Shown one piece after another: positions 25,751 to 35,270 of a stretch of DNA of 64,000 bases. Source of the stretch: JAUWVG01 sp964633715 (GTDB taxonomy: Bacteria; Acidobacteriota; Aminicenantia; Aminicenantales; Aminicenantaceae); contig CAZWHQ010000015.1 of NCBI GenBank assembly GCA_964633715.1, positions 1 to 64,000 on the forward strand, read 5' to 3'. Within the stretch, counting starts at the first letter, position 1; the number at the start of each line of letters is the position of its first letter. The translations under genes and the position numbers were made by a program. Below the pieces are notes generated by a model. It did no database searches, was not told where the DNA came from, and saw only the letters and a list, made by a program, of their open reading frames with translations.

Positions 25751-26682
25751 TAAAAGTCAGGATAGGATTTATTGGAAAATTAATATTGGTCGTTCTATTT
25801 TGTTTTTCGAGTTCGATTTCTCTACATGCTCAGAGACAGGAGAAAATAAATATCCTGACCAGTATTTTTCCTCTCTATGAATTTGCACAAGCTGTCTGTG
25901 GTGAGAGAGGAGAGGTCAATATCCTTATTCCTCCAGGAGCAGAAGTCCATACGTGGAAACCCAAACCGAGTGACATTATAAGAATTTCCAAGGCGGATCT
26001 TTTAATTGTGGTGGGACCGGTTTTGGAACCTTGGCTGGAGGATATTTTAAAGAGCGTAAACAATCCCAAGCTTTTTATTTTGGAAACAAGTTCGGGATTC
26101 AAATGGGAGGAAGAAGAGCACATACAGGAAAATAATGCCCATGATCACGAGGCCGGAGATCCCCATATTTGGCTGGATTTTAACTATGATATGCAAATTG
26201 TAGAGAAGATAAGTGCGATACTCACTCAGATCGATCCCTCAAATGGGGATTTGTACAGGAGCCATGCCGAAAACTTCAATTTGAGATTGAAAAATTTAGA
26301 CAATTTGTACATAGAGGGACTGAATGGATGTGCCCTCAGAACATTTATTTTAGGGGGGCATTCGGCATTTGGGTATATCGCTCAAAAATACAATTTAAAG
26401 CAAGTCGCTGTCTACGGTTTCAGTCCTGATTCTTTGCCCTCGCCGAGGAAACTTGTCGAAACCATACAAATCGCAAAAGATCAGGGAGTTAGAGCCATCT
26501 ATTATGAAGCCATGCTAAGTGACGAAATTGCCCAAATGATCGCAGATGAGGTTGGGTGCCAAACACTGGCTCTCCATCCTGGAGCGAACGTAAGTAAAGA
26601 GGAACTTCATTCAGGAGTGAGTTTTTTTGATATAATGGAAAAAAATTTGGAGAATTTAAAAATTGGTCTTATCTGCAGATAG
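25747..26682 (+). CDS. znuA: zinc ABC transporter substrate-binding protein
   Basis: This cluster A-I metal-binding protein has an N-terminal signal peptide (cleavage near LHAQ, residue 29). The metal-ligand histidines are in GAEVHTWKPKP and DPHIWLD, with a third in GGHSAFGYIAQKY. A short acidic and His-containing loop (EEEEHIQENNAHDHE) is typical of zinc rather than manganese binders, though shorter than in E. coli. It captures zinc in the periplasm and hands it to the permease. It overlaps galK by four bases. Confidence 0.9.
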   Translation: MIKVRIGFIGKLILVVLFCFSSSISLHAQRQEKINILTSIFPLYEFAQAVCGERGEVNILIPPGAEVHTWKPKPSDIIRISKADLLIVVGPVLEPWLEDILKSVNNPKLFILETSSGFKWEEEEHIQENNAHDHEAGDPHIWLDFNYDMQIVEKISAILTQIDPSNGDLYRSHAENFNLRLKNLDNLYIEGLNGCALRTFILGGHSAFGYIAQKYNLKQVAVYGFSPDSLPSPRKLVETIQIAKDQGVRAIYYEAMLSDEIAQMIADEVGCQTLALHPGANVSKEELHSGVSFFDIMEKNLENLKIGLICR

Positions 26683-27430
26683 CTCAAAGATTTTGATAGA
26701 CATCGATGATGTGTCCTTTAATTATGGATTAACTCCTGTTTTGAACCGCGTGTCCTTTTCAATATTTGCCGGCAATTTTCTTGCACTCATCGGTCCGAAC
26801 GGATCCGGTAAGACAACTCTTCTTAAAGTTATTCTTGGTTTACTCAAACCAACTCAGGGTGTTATTCGTGTCTTCGGTAGCCCGATTAATGAATTCAAAA
26901 ACTGGCATAAAATTGGTTATGTTCCCCAAAAAGCGACTCATATCGATCCTCTTTTTCCTGTTTCGGTCAAAGAAGTTGTAGCCATGGGCCTTTTATCAGG
27001 AAAAAAGAATCGAAAGCCCTCAAAGAAAAGTGAATCCATCCAACTGGAGAAAGCGCTCTCATTGGTGGGACTCGAGGATTTGAAGGATTGGCGGATTGGT
27101 AAACTTTCGGGTGGTCAGCAGCAGCGTGTTTTTATCGCCAGGGCTATTGTGAATCAGCCAGAGATTCTGTTCTTGGATGAACCGACAACTGGAGTCGACA
27201 CACGAACACATGAGCATTTTTATGAGATGTTGGATGATCTCAATAAAAAAGAAAAAATGACGATTGTTCTTGTCACGCATGAAATTGGCATTATCGATAA
27301 ACACGTATCTCAAGTGGCATGCTTGAACCAGAGCCTCGTTTACCACGGTACACATTCTGAATTTTGCCGGTCGGATGCATTTAAAGAAATACTATCAGGG
27401 GGTCATCATGTGGTCTCTCATCAACATTGA
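26663..27430 (+). CDS. znuC: zinc ABC transporter ATP-binding protein
   Basis: This ABC ATPase powers the permease encoded next. The Walker A GPNGSGKTT, signature LSGGQQQRVFIARA and Walker B EILFLDEPTTGVD are intact, and a switch histidine follows in LVTHE. A TTG at 26663 inside the end of znuA is taken as the start, with GGAG about ten bases before it. Family members are about 250 residues long, as here. Confidence 0.9.
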   Translation: MVLSADSSKILIDIDDVSFNYGLTPVLNRVSFSIFAGNFLALIGPNGSGKTTLLKVILGLLKPTQGVIRVFGSPINEFKNWHKIGYVPQKATHIDPLFPVSVKEVVAMGLLSGKKNRKPSKKSESIQLEKALSLVGLEDLKDWRIGKLSGGQQQRVFIARAIVNQPEILFLDEPTTGVDTRTHEHFYEMLDDLNKKEKMTIVLVTHEIGIIDKHVSQVACLNQSLVYHGTHSEFCRSDAFKEILSGGHHVVSHQH

Positions 27431-27436
27431 TACAAA

Positions 27437-28249
27437 ATGATGAATGCGCTGCTGACATATGGATTTCTCCAGAGAGCTCTTTTTGCAGGAGTGTTTGTTG
27501 CCCTTGCCTGTGCTTTACTTGGAGTTTTTCTTATTCTGAGAAGAGACGCCATGATTGGGCATGGTTTAGCTCATATCATGTTTGCAGGCGTTGCTTTAGG
27601 CCTCCTTTTGAATGTTCTGCCGCTTTTTGCTGCTCTAATAGTCGGAATTATAGCGGCCATGGCCATAATGAATCTAAAGGAAAAAGCTGGAGTTTACGGT
27701 GATACGGCTATTGCAATAATGAGTTCTATCGGATTTGCTGCAGGAATCCTCATCGTTTCATTCTCCAATAAATTTAATGTAGATCTTTTTGCCTATCTTT
27801 TCGGCGATATCTTAGCCATCGATTCAACTGAAGTCTGGCTTTCTATTGTTTTGGCAGGAAGTGTTCTGTTCACGATCATCCTCTTTTACCGACGATTTAT
27901 GTTTATGACTTTTGATCGTGAGTCGGCAAGAGCCGCTGGGATGAAGGTTAAAAGGTTGGATACTCTTTTAACAATTCTAACGGCTGTGACTGTTGTATTG
28001 GGAATGAAAGTTGTTGGTCTGCTGCTTGTCTCTGCTCTGCTGGTTATTCCATCGGCAGCTGGTCTTCAACTTGCCTCCAGTTTTAAAAAGGCCATATTAT
28101 TGGCTTCTGGAGTTGCTGTACTTTCTGTTATTTTTGGGCTTGTTTTTGCTTTTTATCTAGATTTTCCTGCTTCCGGAACTATTGTTCTTCTCTCTGCACT
28201 CTTTTTTTTATTGTCGATTGGTTTTAAAAAAGGTCATAAAATATTTTAA
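27437..28249 (+). CDS. znuB: zinc ABC transporter permease
   Basis: This 270-residue inner-membrane permease of the ABC-3 family has about seven to eight hydrophobic helices. The LALLGVFLILRRDAMIGHGLAH-like start and the later VKVVGLLLVSALLVIPSAA-like segment are typical. It forms the channel for zinc with ZnuC. The gene lies six bases after znuC and ends next to the convergent macro-domain gene. Confidence 0.9.
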   Translation: MMNALLTYGFLQRALFAGVFVALACALLGVFLILRRDAMIGHGLAHIMFAGVALGLLLNVLPLFAALIVGIIAAMAIMNLKEKAGVYGDTAIAIMSSIGFAAGILIVSFSNKFNVDLFAYLFGDILAIDSTEVWLSIVLAGSVLFTIILFYRRFMFMTFDRESARAAGMKVKRLDTLLTILTAVTVVLGMKVVGLLLVSALLVIPSAAGLQLASSFKKAILLASGVAVLSVIFGLVFAFYLDFPASGTIVLLSALFFLLSIGFKKGHKIF

Positions 28250-28255
28250 CAAAGG

Positions 28256-28825
28256 CTAGGAACGTTTTTTCTTTGAAAAGGTCTTTTGATTTTTTTTTGC
28301 TTGTAGTTTTTCGAAGGTTTCAATAAACAAGGAGTAGTGCTTCTCCCCATAGAGACAAAATACAACTTCTTCAGGGCAGTCGTTTTTTTCAAGAAAATCC
28401 ATGGTCGTTTTAAGCATGATTTCGCCACATCTTCGAATTGGGAAATGAAAAATTCCTGTACTGATAGCTGGAAAAGCTAGGCTTTTTATATTTGTCTTTT
28501 TGGCTATAAGAAGAGAATTAAGAGTTGCTTTTTTGAGCTTGTTGTCTTCTTCTCCCTCTCCATAAACCGGACCTGCCGCGTGAATGACATGTGCAGCTTT
28601 GAGATTTCCTCCTCCTGTGAGAACGGCTTCTCCAACCTCAATGGGGCCAAGTTTATGGCATTCTTCTTGAATAGTCGGCCCCCCAAACTTTCTGATTGCG
28701 CCAGCCACACCGCCACCGAGAATCAAAGATTTATTTGCAGCATTAACAATCGCTTCAACATCGAGTAAAACAATATTGCCCTCAATGAGTTTAATTTTTC
28801 TTCCATTCCGGGTCCATTCATTCAT
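28256..28825 (-). CDS. macro-domain protein (ADP-ribose binding/hydrolysing)
   Basis: This single macro domain of about 170 residues with a basic tail (KKNQKTFSKKKRS) belongs to the YmdB/MacroD type, which binds ADP-ribose and removes O-acetyl-ADP-ribose or mono-ADP-ribose. Motifs are VEAIVNAANKSLILGGGVAGAI near residues 23-45 and the phosphate loop FPAISTGIFHFP. A ribosome site (GGAAGAGGA) precedes the ATG. No ADP-ribosyltransferase or sirtuin gene is adjacent. The intergenic stretch 28826-28999 to its right shows no feature. Confidence 0.88.
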   Translation of the reverse strand: MNEWTRNGRKIKLIEGNIVLLDVEAIVNAANKSLILGGGVAGAIRKFGGPTIQEECHKLGPIEVGEAVLTGGGNLKAAHVIHAAGPVYGEGEEDNKLKKATLNSLLIAKKTNIKSLAFPAISTGIFHFPIRRCGEIMLKTTMDFLEKNDCPEEVVFCLYGEKHYSLFIETFEKLQAKKNQKTFSKKKRS

Positions 28826-28999
28826 ATCCTCTTCCTCATTTTCTGATTCAGAAAAACATCATACAAGAAATACTCTCTGGATTCAAAAACTTTCCATAAG
28901 ATCTAGCATTCCTAGACTCTCACGGATATCCTAGCTCCATCAGACTCTACTGAAGGTGATTCTGAAGGAAAAATCCCAATTTTGAAAGCGCCATAGGTT

Positions 29000-30670
29000 T
29001 TATTTCAGCTCACTCAAAATTTTGTCTTTGATTTCAGTGCCTAATTGTTGGGCTTTTTTTAAGAGAAGAGAAGCCTGTTTTGTTGTTTCGGATTTAAATT
29101 TTTCATCTTCGATATCTGGAAGGTTAATTTTAATATTATAAAAGGCCCCAACAGCTCCCGCTTCTGCTGTAAGGGCCGCGACTCCTGCATCGCTGAGTGA
29201 ATTTTTGTTTCCTTGTGTCGCAACATGTTTGGCCATTTCTAAGGCAGCAAGACAACTTTCCAGCACGTGATAGGGGACGAGTGTGGCTTCTTTGGTTGCC
29301 TTTTCGATGGCTTGAGCCCTTTTCTCTTTCTGTTCCTCGGTTTTTTTCTTCATCTTGAATGTATCCATGACTTTATTAAAGGCTGAAGTGTCCAAATCGA
29401 TGTTTCTAAGAAAGTCATCCTTGAGAATCTGAGCCTCTATAGCTAACTCTTTAACTTTTTCCTGCACGGATTCATATCCCTTTTTTCCAACCGTCAAATT
29501 TGAGACCATGCTCGATAAGGAGGCAGATATCGCTCCACAGAGAGCGGCTATGCTTCCACCTCCGGGCGCCGGAGAATCCATGGATAACTCATTGGCAAAC
29601 TCTCTCAGATTGAGATCAAGGAGGGAATTTTCAAACTCCTTGAACTGATATTCAATGATCTTTTTTTGAGGATCAAAAGGAGCTATATCGTTCAAGCCCA
29701 ATGATAGCACGGCTGTTTTTATAAGTTCTTCTTCCGGAATTCCAGGGCTCTTGTTCTGTTTTTTAATATAGTGCCTGCCTGCCATAAGCATGGCCTCCTT
29801 GGGGATGAGCCCTACAAGTTCACTTCCGGTCACACGGAGGCCAATCTGTTCGGCTTCCTTAATGGTCTCATCAAATACAAGATGGGGAGGCGAGATCTTA
29901 TAATTTGTAAAGTTAATGGAAATCTGTGCGATGCCGTAGTCATCAATGTACCAACCAACGGCTTTGACCTCCTTAAATTTTCCAGGTAATTTAACAGCTT
30001 TTCCCTCTTTATCTCGAATGATCTTCCCGGATTCGTCTCTCTTTGCCCGTCCTCTTTCTCTTAGGTTGAGGGCAATGTGTTGGGCGAGCTTTCGGTCGTT
30101 TGTATTCAGATTTATATTGTAGGCTATTAGAAATTCCCTAGCTCCAATGTTTGTAGCCCCGGTTTTTGGATTAAAGACAGCTCGTCCATAGTCAGGAGCC
30201 CATTCTGGATCCTTAAATTTTTCTGAAAGTCCTTCGTATTCTCCAGTGCGGATATTCGCCAGATTTTTTCGTTCCGGTTTTTGCGCCGCTTCCTCATATA
30301 GATAAACTGGGATTTCCAACTCACGGGCGACTCTTTCTGCAACTTCATGAGCCATTTTGACGCAGTCCTCCATTGTAACTCCAGAAACGGGGACAAATGG
30401 ACATACATCAGTAGCCCCAATTCTGCTGTGTGCGCCAGTGTGTTGGCTCATATCAAGTACCTCTGCAGCCTTTTTAATAGCTTTAAACGCAGCCTCTACG
30501 GCTCCTTCGGGAGTGCCGATAAAAGTAACAACTGTGCGGTTGGTCGAATCCCCCGGATCGACATCAAGAAGAGTCACATTTGGAGTAGATTCAATTTCCC
30601 CAGTGATGGATTTGATTTTTTCTAGATCTCTCCCTTCGCTGAAATTGGGAACACATTCGACGAGCTTCAT
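29000..30670 (-). CDS. ftcD: bifunctional glutamate formimidoyltransferase / formimidoyl-THF cyclodeaminase
   Basis: The fusion moves the formimino group from formiminoglutamate to tetrahydrofolate and then releases ammonia, linking histidine breakdown to one-carbon metabolism. Residues 1 to about 330 are the transferase (start VECVPNFSEGRD, then HTGAHSRIGATDVCPFVP). From about 350 to 556 is the cyclodeaminase (DSPAPGGGSIAALCGAIS). Many bacteria have these as separate genes. No hutH, hutU or hutI is in the window. It follows the M16 pair by 12 bases with a good AAGGAG ribosome site, so it is probably co-transcribed. Confidence 0.92.
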   Translation of the reverse strand: MKLVECVPNFSEGRDLEKIKSITGEIESTPNVTLLDVDPGDSTNRTVVTFIGTPEGAVEAAFKAIKKAAEVLDMSQHTGAHSRIGATDVCPFVPVSGVTMEDCVKMAHEVAERVARELEIPVYLYEEAAQKPERKNLANIRTGEYEGLSEKFKDPEWAPDYGRAVFNPKTGATNIGAREFLIAYNINLNTNDRKLAQHIALNLRERGRAKRDESGKIIRDKEGKAVKLPGKFKEVKAVGWYIDDYGIAQISINFTNYKISPPHLVFDETIKEAEQIGLRVTGSELVGLIPKEAMLMAGRHYIKKQNKSPGIPEEELIKTAVLSLGLNDIAPFDPQKKIIEYQFKEFENSLLDLNLREFANELSMDSPAPGGGSIAALCGAISASLSSMVSNLTVGKKGYESVQEKVKELAIEAQILKDDFLRNIDLDTSAFNKVMDTFKMKKKTEEQKEKRAQAIEKATKEATLVPYHVLESCLAALEMAKHVATQGNKNSLSDAGVAALTAEAGAVGAFYNIKINLPDIEDEKFKSETTKQASLLLKKAQQLGTEIKDKILSELK

Positions 30671-30682
30671 TGGCTGTACTCC

Positions 30683-32140
30683 TTATTTTTTTATGTCTAA
30701 TAGGTTTCCATTCTGGTCATAGAATTCGACCTCTCTAAAAGCACCAAGGTATTTATTAAGTTTCTCTCTGTCACCTACGATGACAATAATGGGAGTGAGT
30801 AGAGACATCTTGTTGACTGTTCTAAATACATCATCGGAATTTACTAGACTCAAACTTTCATAGTAATTATTCCACAGTTCATCCCCTCGCTGATATACGA
30901 TTTTTTCCGATATCTTAAGGGCAAACTGATCCATGGTATTTAAGGTAAGTGGGAAATTCCCTATGAGGTATGATTTGGCCTGTTCGATTTCGCTGTTGAG
31001 GATTCTGCTTTGAGTGGCGTTTCGAATTTCTATCATTATTTCTCCAACGGATGAATAAATTGATTCCGGCTGGACTTTGGCTCTGATAAACATAAGACCA
31101 AAATGGTCAAAAAATTCGATTTCACTAAATGTCCAGTAGGCAAAGCCCTTGGACTCGCGCAAATTCATAAAAAGCCGACTGTTAGGGGTTCCCCCCAAGA
31201 CTTGGTTGAAGACTAAGATATGATTCTTTTTGACTTCAGGAGAGAAAATATTACCCAAGTAAATTGTGGCGTCTTTTTCTCTTGGGAGATCGATCAAACA
31301 TATTTTCGTTGCAGAATTTGGTTGAGGTGACGGGACCTCTATTTTTTTTATGTCTTTTTTTTGCCATTCATTAAAATACATGCTGACTTTCCGAGCGGCT
31401 GTATTGAGATCGATGTTTCCAATCAGCACAATGTGGGCATTATTTGGCCGGTAGTAAGTATCAAAAAAAGAAAAAAGAGCGTCTCCATCATAGTTTTTAA
31501 TGACATCATCGTTGAACATGATGTTCTTGATGGGATGGTTGCGAAATAACACATGGTACAGGATTTTTTTTGCCAAGAATTCCGGATCTGTGATTTTTTG
31601 ACGCAACTCGTAGAACATCGTTCTTTTGACATGGTCGATTTCCTGCTTGAGGAAGGTTGGCTCCATGAACATTTTGCTTAGAACTTCGAGTGCCACATCC
31701 AATTCTTCTTCAAGGAAGGAAAATGAAAAGAGGGTGTAGTCTGGATAGACGGTTAAGTCCAATTTTCCGCCGATAGATTCGATGGCTTCTTCGAATTGAA
31801 CAGAATTAAAAGTGCCAGCACCTCTATTGAGCATATTTGCTGTGAACGTGGCTAATCCGGGCAAATTTTCAGGAGAAGAGTTTTCTCCTTCTAATATAAT
31901 CATTCGAAGATGCATGACCGGAGTTTTGTTCTGTCGGATCACAGTCAGGCCTAATCCATTGGCGAGATTGGTCGGTTCGATGTCAGGAAGATTGAGAAGG
32001 GGGAGAGGATCGGGATCTGGTATGTCTCTTCTGAAACGCTCTTGCGACAAAAGAGAGGGGGTGAAAGGAAAACTCCAGAAACACATACAAACGATTAGAA
32101 TAAAGAAAACAGACGATGTCTTCCTAGTTCTTATTCGCAT
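30683..32140 (-). CDS. secreted M16-family peptidase homologue, zinc motif lost (subunit A)
   Basis: This 485-residue protein has a signal peptide (residues 1 to about 33) and the two-lobed pitrilysin/processing-peptidase fold (NGLGLTVIRQNKTPVMHLRM, later YYRPNNAHIVLIGNI). Where active members have HxxEH, this one reads TFTAN (residues 98-102), so it cannot bind zinc in the usual way. Such inactive members pair with an active partner, but the adjacent partner is also altered. Its ATG overlaps the stop of that partner by one base (TAATG), so the two are translated together. Confidence 0.85.
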   Translation of the reverse strand: MRIRTRKTSSVFFILIVCMCFWSFPFTPSLLSQERFRRDIPDPDPLPLLNLPDIEPTNLANGLGLTVIRQNKTPVMHLRMIILEGENSSPENLPGLATFTANMLNRGAGTFNSVQFEEAIESIGGKLDLTVYPDYTLFSFSFLEEELDVALEVLSKMFMEPTFLKQEIDHVKRTMFYELRQKITDPEFLAKKILYHVLFRNHPIKNIMFNDDVIKNYDGDALFSFFDTYYRPNNAHIVLIGNIDLNTAARKVSMYFNEWQKKDIKKIEVPSPQPNSATKICLIDLPREKDATIYLGNIFSPEVKKNHILVFNQVLGGTPNSRLFMNLRESKGFAYWTFSEIEFFDHFGLMFIRAKVQPESIYSSVGEIMIEIRNATQSRILNSEIEQAKSYLIGNFPLTLNTMDQFALKISEKIVYQRGDELWNNYYESLSLVNSDDVFRTVNKMSLLTPIIVIVGDREKLNKYLGAFREVEFYDQNGNLLDIKK

Positions 32141-33471
32141 TATTTAATCGCTATTTCGAGGAGAATGCTTCCCTTTGAGAAGTAACTGTTCATGGCCCCT
32201 TGAACTCGTGCTGGGGTGACATGCATGTATTTGTTCAATTCTGAAAAAAGTCCATCTAAATTTCCTTTTTCAAGATAGGCTTTGGCAAGATGGGCCGCTT
32301 TTCCCAGAGTTGTTTCAAACTGCTTGAGGTAGTCAACTTTAAACATATTTTTTGCCCTTTGCAGTTCTTTTTCCTGGATAGCGTTGGTTCGTAATCTGTT
32401 GATCTCATTAAAAACGCCTCTTTGACTCCTGTCTTTCATCATCTCTTCATTAGTAAGGGCCAATAGTTTAAAAACAAGAAAGTCTTTTCTCATCTCAATT
32501 CCCCCTTCAAGGTAAAAAGCTATCCGTGGCCTGAGCAGTCTTTTGTATAAACGAGAACTTTTTCCTTTAAGAAGTAGATAGTCAATAATGGATAATGTAT
32601 AAAAATCCATTGTATTGGAAGGGGAAAGTCTGAAACCCAGATAGAATCCTGGGGATGGGGCCAATGTGTTGGGAAAGTTTTCTTCTATATCACTTGTTTC
32701 TTCTGGTTTTTCAAGGATGATTGGATCTGGTTTTTTACCTGCAGGGATGGATTCAAAGTATTCTTGAATGAGCTTGATGGTTTGGTCTATTTTGATATTT
32801 CCCACAACAGAAACAACGGCATTATTGGGGATGTAATACTTAGAATAAAAATTCGAAACATCATCCACACTGATATTTCTTATGTCATTGATATCTGTGC
32901 CGATGACGGGATGACAGTACGCAGGATTAGCATAAAGGAGTTGATCGAAATAGAGGGCACTTTCTCGATAGGGGTCATTCTCGTGCGCAATTTGAATTTC
33001 GTCTACTAGAGAATTTTTGGCATGTTGAACGCTTGAAGCATTGATAGATAAAGAGTTCATTCGATCTGACTCTAGCCATAACACGAGGGCAAGCTGATTA
33101 GAGGGAACTGTCTGGGAATAAATTGTGATATCCGCTTGTGTCTCTGCGTTGAATTCGCCACCGATTCTGTTCAGATAATTGATGTTCTGCATAGGACCGA
33201 TATTTCTAGAACCCTCAAACATCATTAGGTTTTCCATAAGATAGGCCATGCCATATTTACCTGGTTCATCATGTGTAGAACCGACTTTATACCCGACAAC
33301 AATGGATACCAGAGGCAGGGATTCGTCTATTGAAAGTATAGCTGTAAGTCCATTTTTTAGCTTGAAGTAAGAAAATGGAAATGATGGCTCTTCTTGTTGG
33401 GCAGAAGCAAAGGAAACAGCGAAAAAGATTATAAGAGATAATCCCAATACGAAATTTTTTTTGTCTCTCAT
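32140..33471 (-). CDS. secreted M16-family peptidase homologue, zinc motif altered (subunit B)
   Basis: This is the upstream M16 partner, 443 residues, with a signal peptide cleaved near FASAQ (residue 24-25). The active-site helix reads GMAYLMENLMMFEG where active enzymes have GxAHxxEHxxFxG: both zinc histidines are replaced (Tyr77 and Asn81) while the glutamate Glu80 stays. A later acidic segment (LVDEIQIAHENDPY) matches the distal zinc glutamate region. It may be a scaffold, a chaperone, or a peptidase with another metal geometry. It lies 64 bases after the FHA-PP2C gene. Confidence 0.85.
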   Translation of the reverse strand: MRDKKNFVLGLSLIIFFAVSFASAQQEEPSFPFSYFKLKNGLTAILSIDESLPLVSIVVGYKVGSTHDEPGKYGMAYLMENLMMFEGSRNIGPMQNINYLNRIGGEFNAETQADITIYSQTVPSNQLALVLWLESDRMNSLSINASSVQHAKNSLVDEIQIAHENDPYRESALYFDQLLYANPAYCHPVIGTDINDIRNISVDDVSNFYSKYYIPNNAVVSVVGNIKIDQTIKLIQEYFESIPAGKKPDPIILEKPEETSDIEENFPNTLAPSPGFYLGFRLSPSNTMDFYTLSIIDYLLLKGKSSRLYKRLLRPRIAFYLEGGIEMRKDFLVFKLLALTNEEMMKDRSQRGVFNEINRLRTNAIQEKELQRAKNMFKVDYLKQFETTLGKAAHLAKAYLEKGNLDGLFSELNKYMHVTPARVQGAMNSYFSKGSILLEIAIK

Positions 33472-33535
33472 ATTGATTGAAATCCGCCTGCTCCTAAATG
33501 TACACGCTGGAGTAAAATAAAATAATTCAGGAGGA

Positions 33536-35212
33536 TCAGCTAACTCTTTTGATCACAACGATTGTTTGATCATCCATTTGTTCGGTTCCAAAAGTAAATT
33601 CTTCCAATTCTTGGTTGATTTTTTCCATAAGGTCCTGAGCTCCAATTTTAGAATTCTTCTTCAACAGTTGGATGAGACGTTGTTCTTCGAATTCCTCATT
33701 GTTTTTATTTCGGCTTTCTGTGATTCCATCGGTAAATAGCAATGCTATGTCACCGATACCAAGTTTCAATTTTTCCATTTTATAGTCGACATTTGGGAAC
33801 ATCCCCAAACAAAATCCGGAACTCTCTAATCGTTGTACCTTTCCTTTCAGATCTAAAATGAGTGGAGGATTATGTCCGGCATTTATATATGTCAACTCGG
33901 ACGTTTTCTTATTCAGTTCACTGAAGAAAAAGGTGATGAATTTATTGGAACTTGAGCTGCGGTGAACAAAATCATTCAATTTTTTCACCATTTTTTCTAT
34001 GTCATATTCTAAATGGACTTCTGATTGCAGGGCGGCCCGGAGTGAAGCCATGAGAAGAGAGGCGCTGACCCCCTTTCCGGAAACATCGGCTATTGTGATC
34101 CCAATCCGTTCAGGATCTATATCAATAAAATCATAATAGTCTCCTCCGACTTGATAACATGGAACGTTTGTTCCTGCAATATCAAAGCTTTTACTTTGAG
34201 GATTTTCCTTTGGAAGGAAATCCCTCTGAATTTGAGTAGCAAGAGCAAGCTCTTTCTCCATTTTTTCTTTTTCGATCCCCTGTTCTACAAGCTTAGCGTT
34301 TTCAATTTTGATTGCCGCTAGGTTAGCTAGAAGAGTCATTAATCTTAGATCATCTTCTGTGAATTGTTCCAGCTTGAATATTCGATCGGCGTAGATAACG
34401 CCTATGATATCCTTGTTGTTCCACAAGGGGACACACATGGCTGAATGAATATTGAGGTTTATGATACTGGCTTCAGCTTTAAATCGTGTGTCATCTTGGG
34501 CGTCTGACGTAAGAATGGAGGAGTTTTGATTAACAGCCTGGTTGATAATGCTCTGGCTGACCTGAATCTTCTGGTTTTCCAGGCGGGGATTATTGATTCG
34601 GATAACCCTTGGGATGAATTGAGGGGGATTGCCTTCTTTGAGCATGAGAATCCCTCTGTCCATAACCAGGTGCTGTCCGATGATATCAAGGATGTGTTCC
34701 AGGAGTTCGTTAAGAGGTTGGTGCAGAACAAGAGCCTTGCTGACTTCACTGATGACAGAGGAAATCTGATGCTCAATTCTCATCTTCTCCATATCCATAG
34801 GACGAACCTTTGCCTTGATTGTCGTACTGATATCGCGTTTTTGCAGAATGTCTTCGATTTGAATCATGCTGTTAATAGCTGCCGAGGAGGACGGAGTATC
34901 TGTGACTTCAACATTAGTTGAAATCTCCTGATCAAAGACAATGCGTGTGGATCCGACGAGAACCTCATCCCCCTTGTTCAGGATGGTTTCTGTCTGTATT
35001 TTTTTTCCATTGAGGAAGGTCCCGTTTTTGCTGTTGTTGTCTCGAACGACATAATGGTTGTCTTTTGGGTAAATGAGGGAATGGTGCCCGGAACTGTAGG
35101 GATCGAGAATGGCAATATCATTGTCTGCTGACCGTCCTATGGATACTTTCTTTTGTTTAAGAGGGAAGGTGAATGAGTCATCCTTTTTTGGATAAATAAA
35201 TAAATTTGGCAT
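33536..35212 (-). CDS. FHA-GAF-PP2C (RsbU/SpoIIE-type) serine phosphatase
   Basis: Residues 1 to about 95 are a forkhead-associated phosphothreonine-binding domain (VSIGRSADNDIAI, SSGHHSLI, SKNGTFLNG). Residues about 150-310 are a GAF sensor domain. After a coiled linker, residues about 340-558 are a PPM phosphatase with metal-binding GGDYYDF, VSGKGVSASLLMA, INAGHNPPLIL and TDGITESRN, DDQTIVV. Enzymes of this kind dephosphorylate STAS anti-anti-sigma factors. A STAS gene lies in the same run of genes (40367-40717), separated by two transporter genes, and an RsbW-like kinase lies at 49427. Confidence 0.92.
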   Translation of the reverse strand: MPNLFIYPKKDDSFTFPLKQKKVSIGRSADNDIAILDPYSSGHHSLIYPKDNHYVVRDNNSKNGTFLNGKKIQTETILNKGDEVLVGSTRIVFDQEISTNVEVTDTPSSSAAINSMIQIEDILQKRDISTTIKAKVRPMDMEKMRIEHQISSVISEVSKALVLHQPLNELLEHILDIIGQHLVMDRGILMLKEGNPPQFIPRVIRINNPRLENQKIQVSQSIINQAVNQNSSILTSDAQDDTRFKAEASIINLNIHSAMCVPLWNNKDIIGVIYADRIFKLEQFTEDDLRLMTLLANLAAIKIENAKLVEQGIEKEKMEKELALATQIQRDFLPKENPQSKSFDIAGTNVPCYQVGGDYYDFIDIDPERIGITIADVSGKGVSASLLMASLRAALQSEVHLEYDIEKMVKKLNDFVHRSSSSNKFITFFFSELNKKTSELTYINAGHNPPLILDLKGKVQRLESSGFCLGMFPNVDYKMEKLKLGIGDIALLFTDGITESRNKNNEEFEEQRLIQLLKKNSKIGAQDLMEKINQELEEFTFGTEQMDDQTIVVIKRVS

Positions 35213-35270
35213 GGGTTTCCCGATTCCTTTTTCGTTTATCTTGAAATTTTAAACCGTAAAAGGAAAAAGT

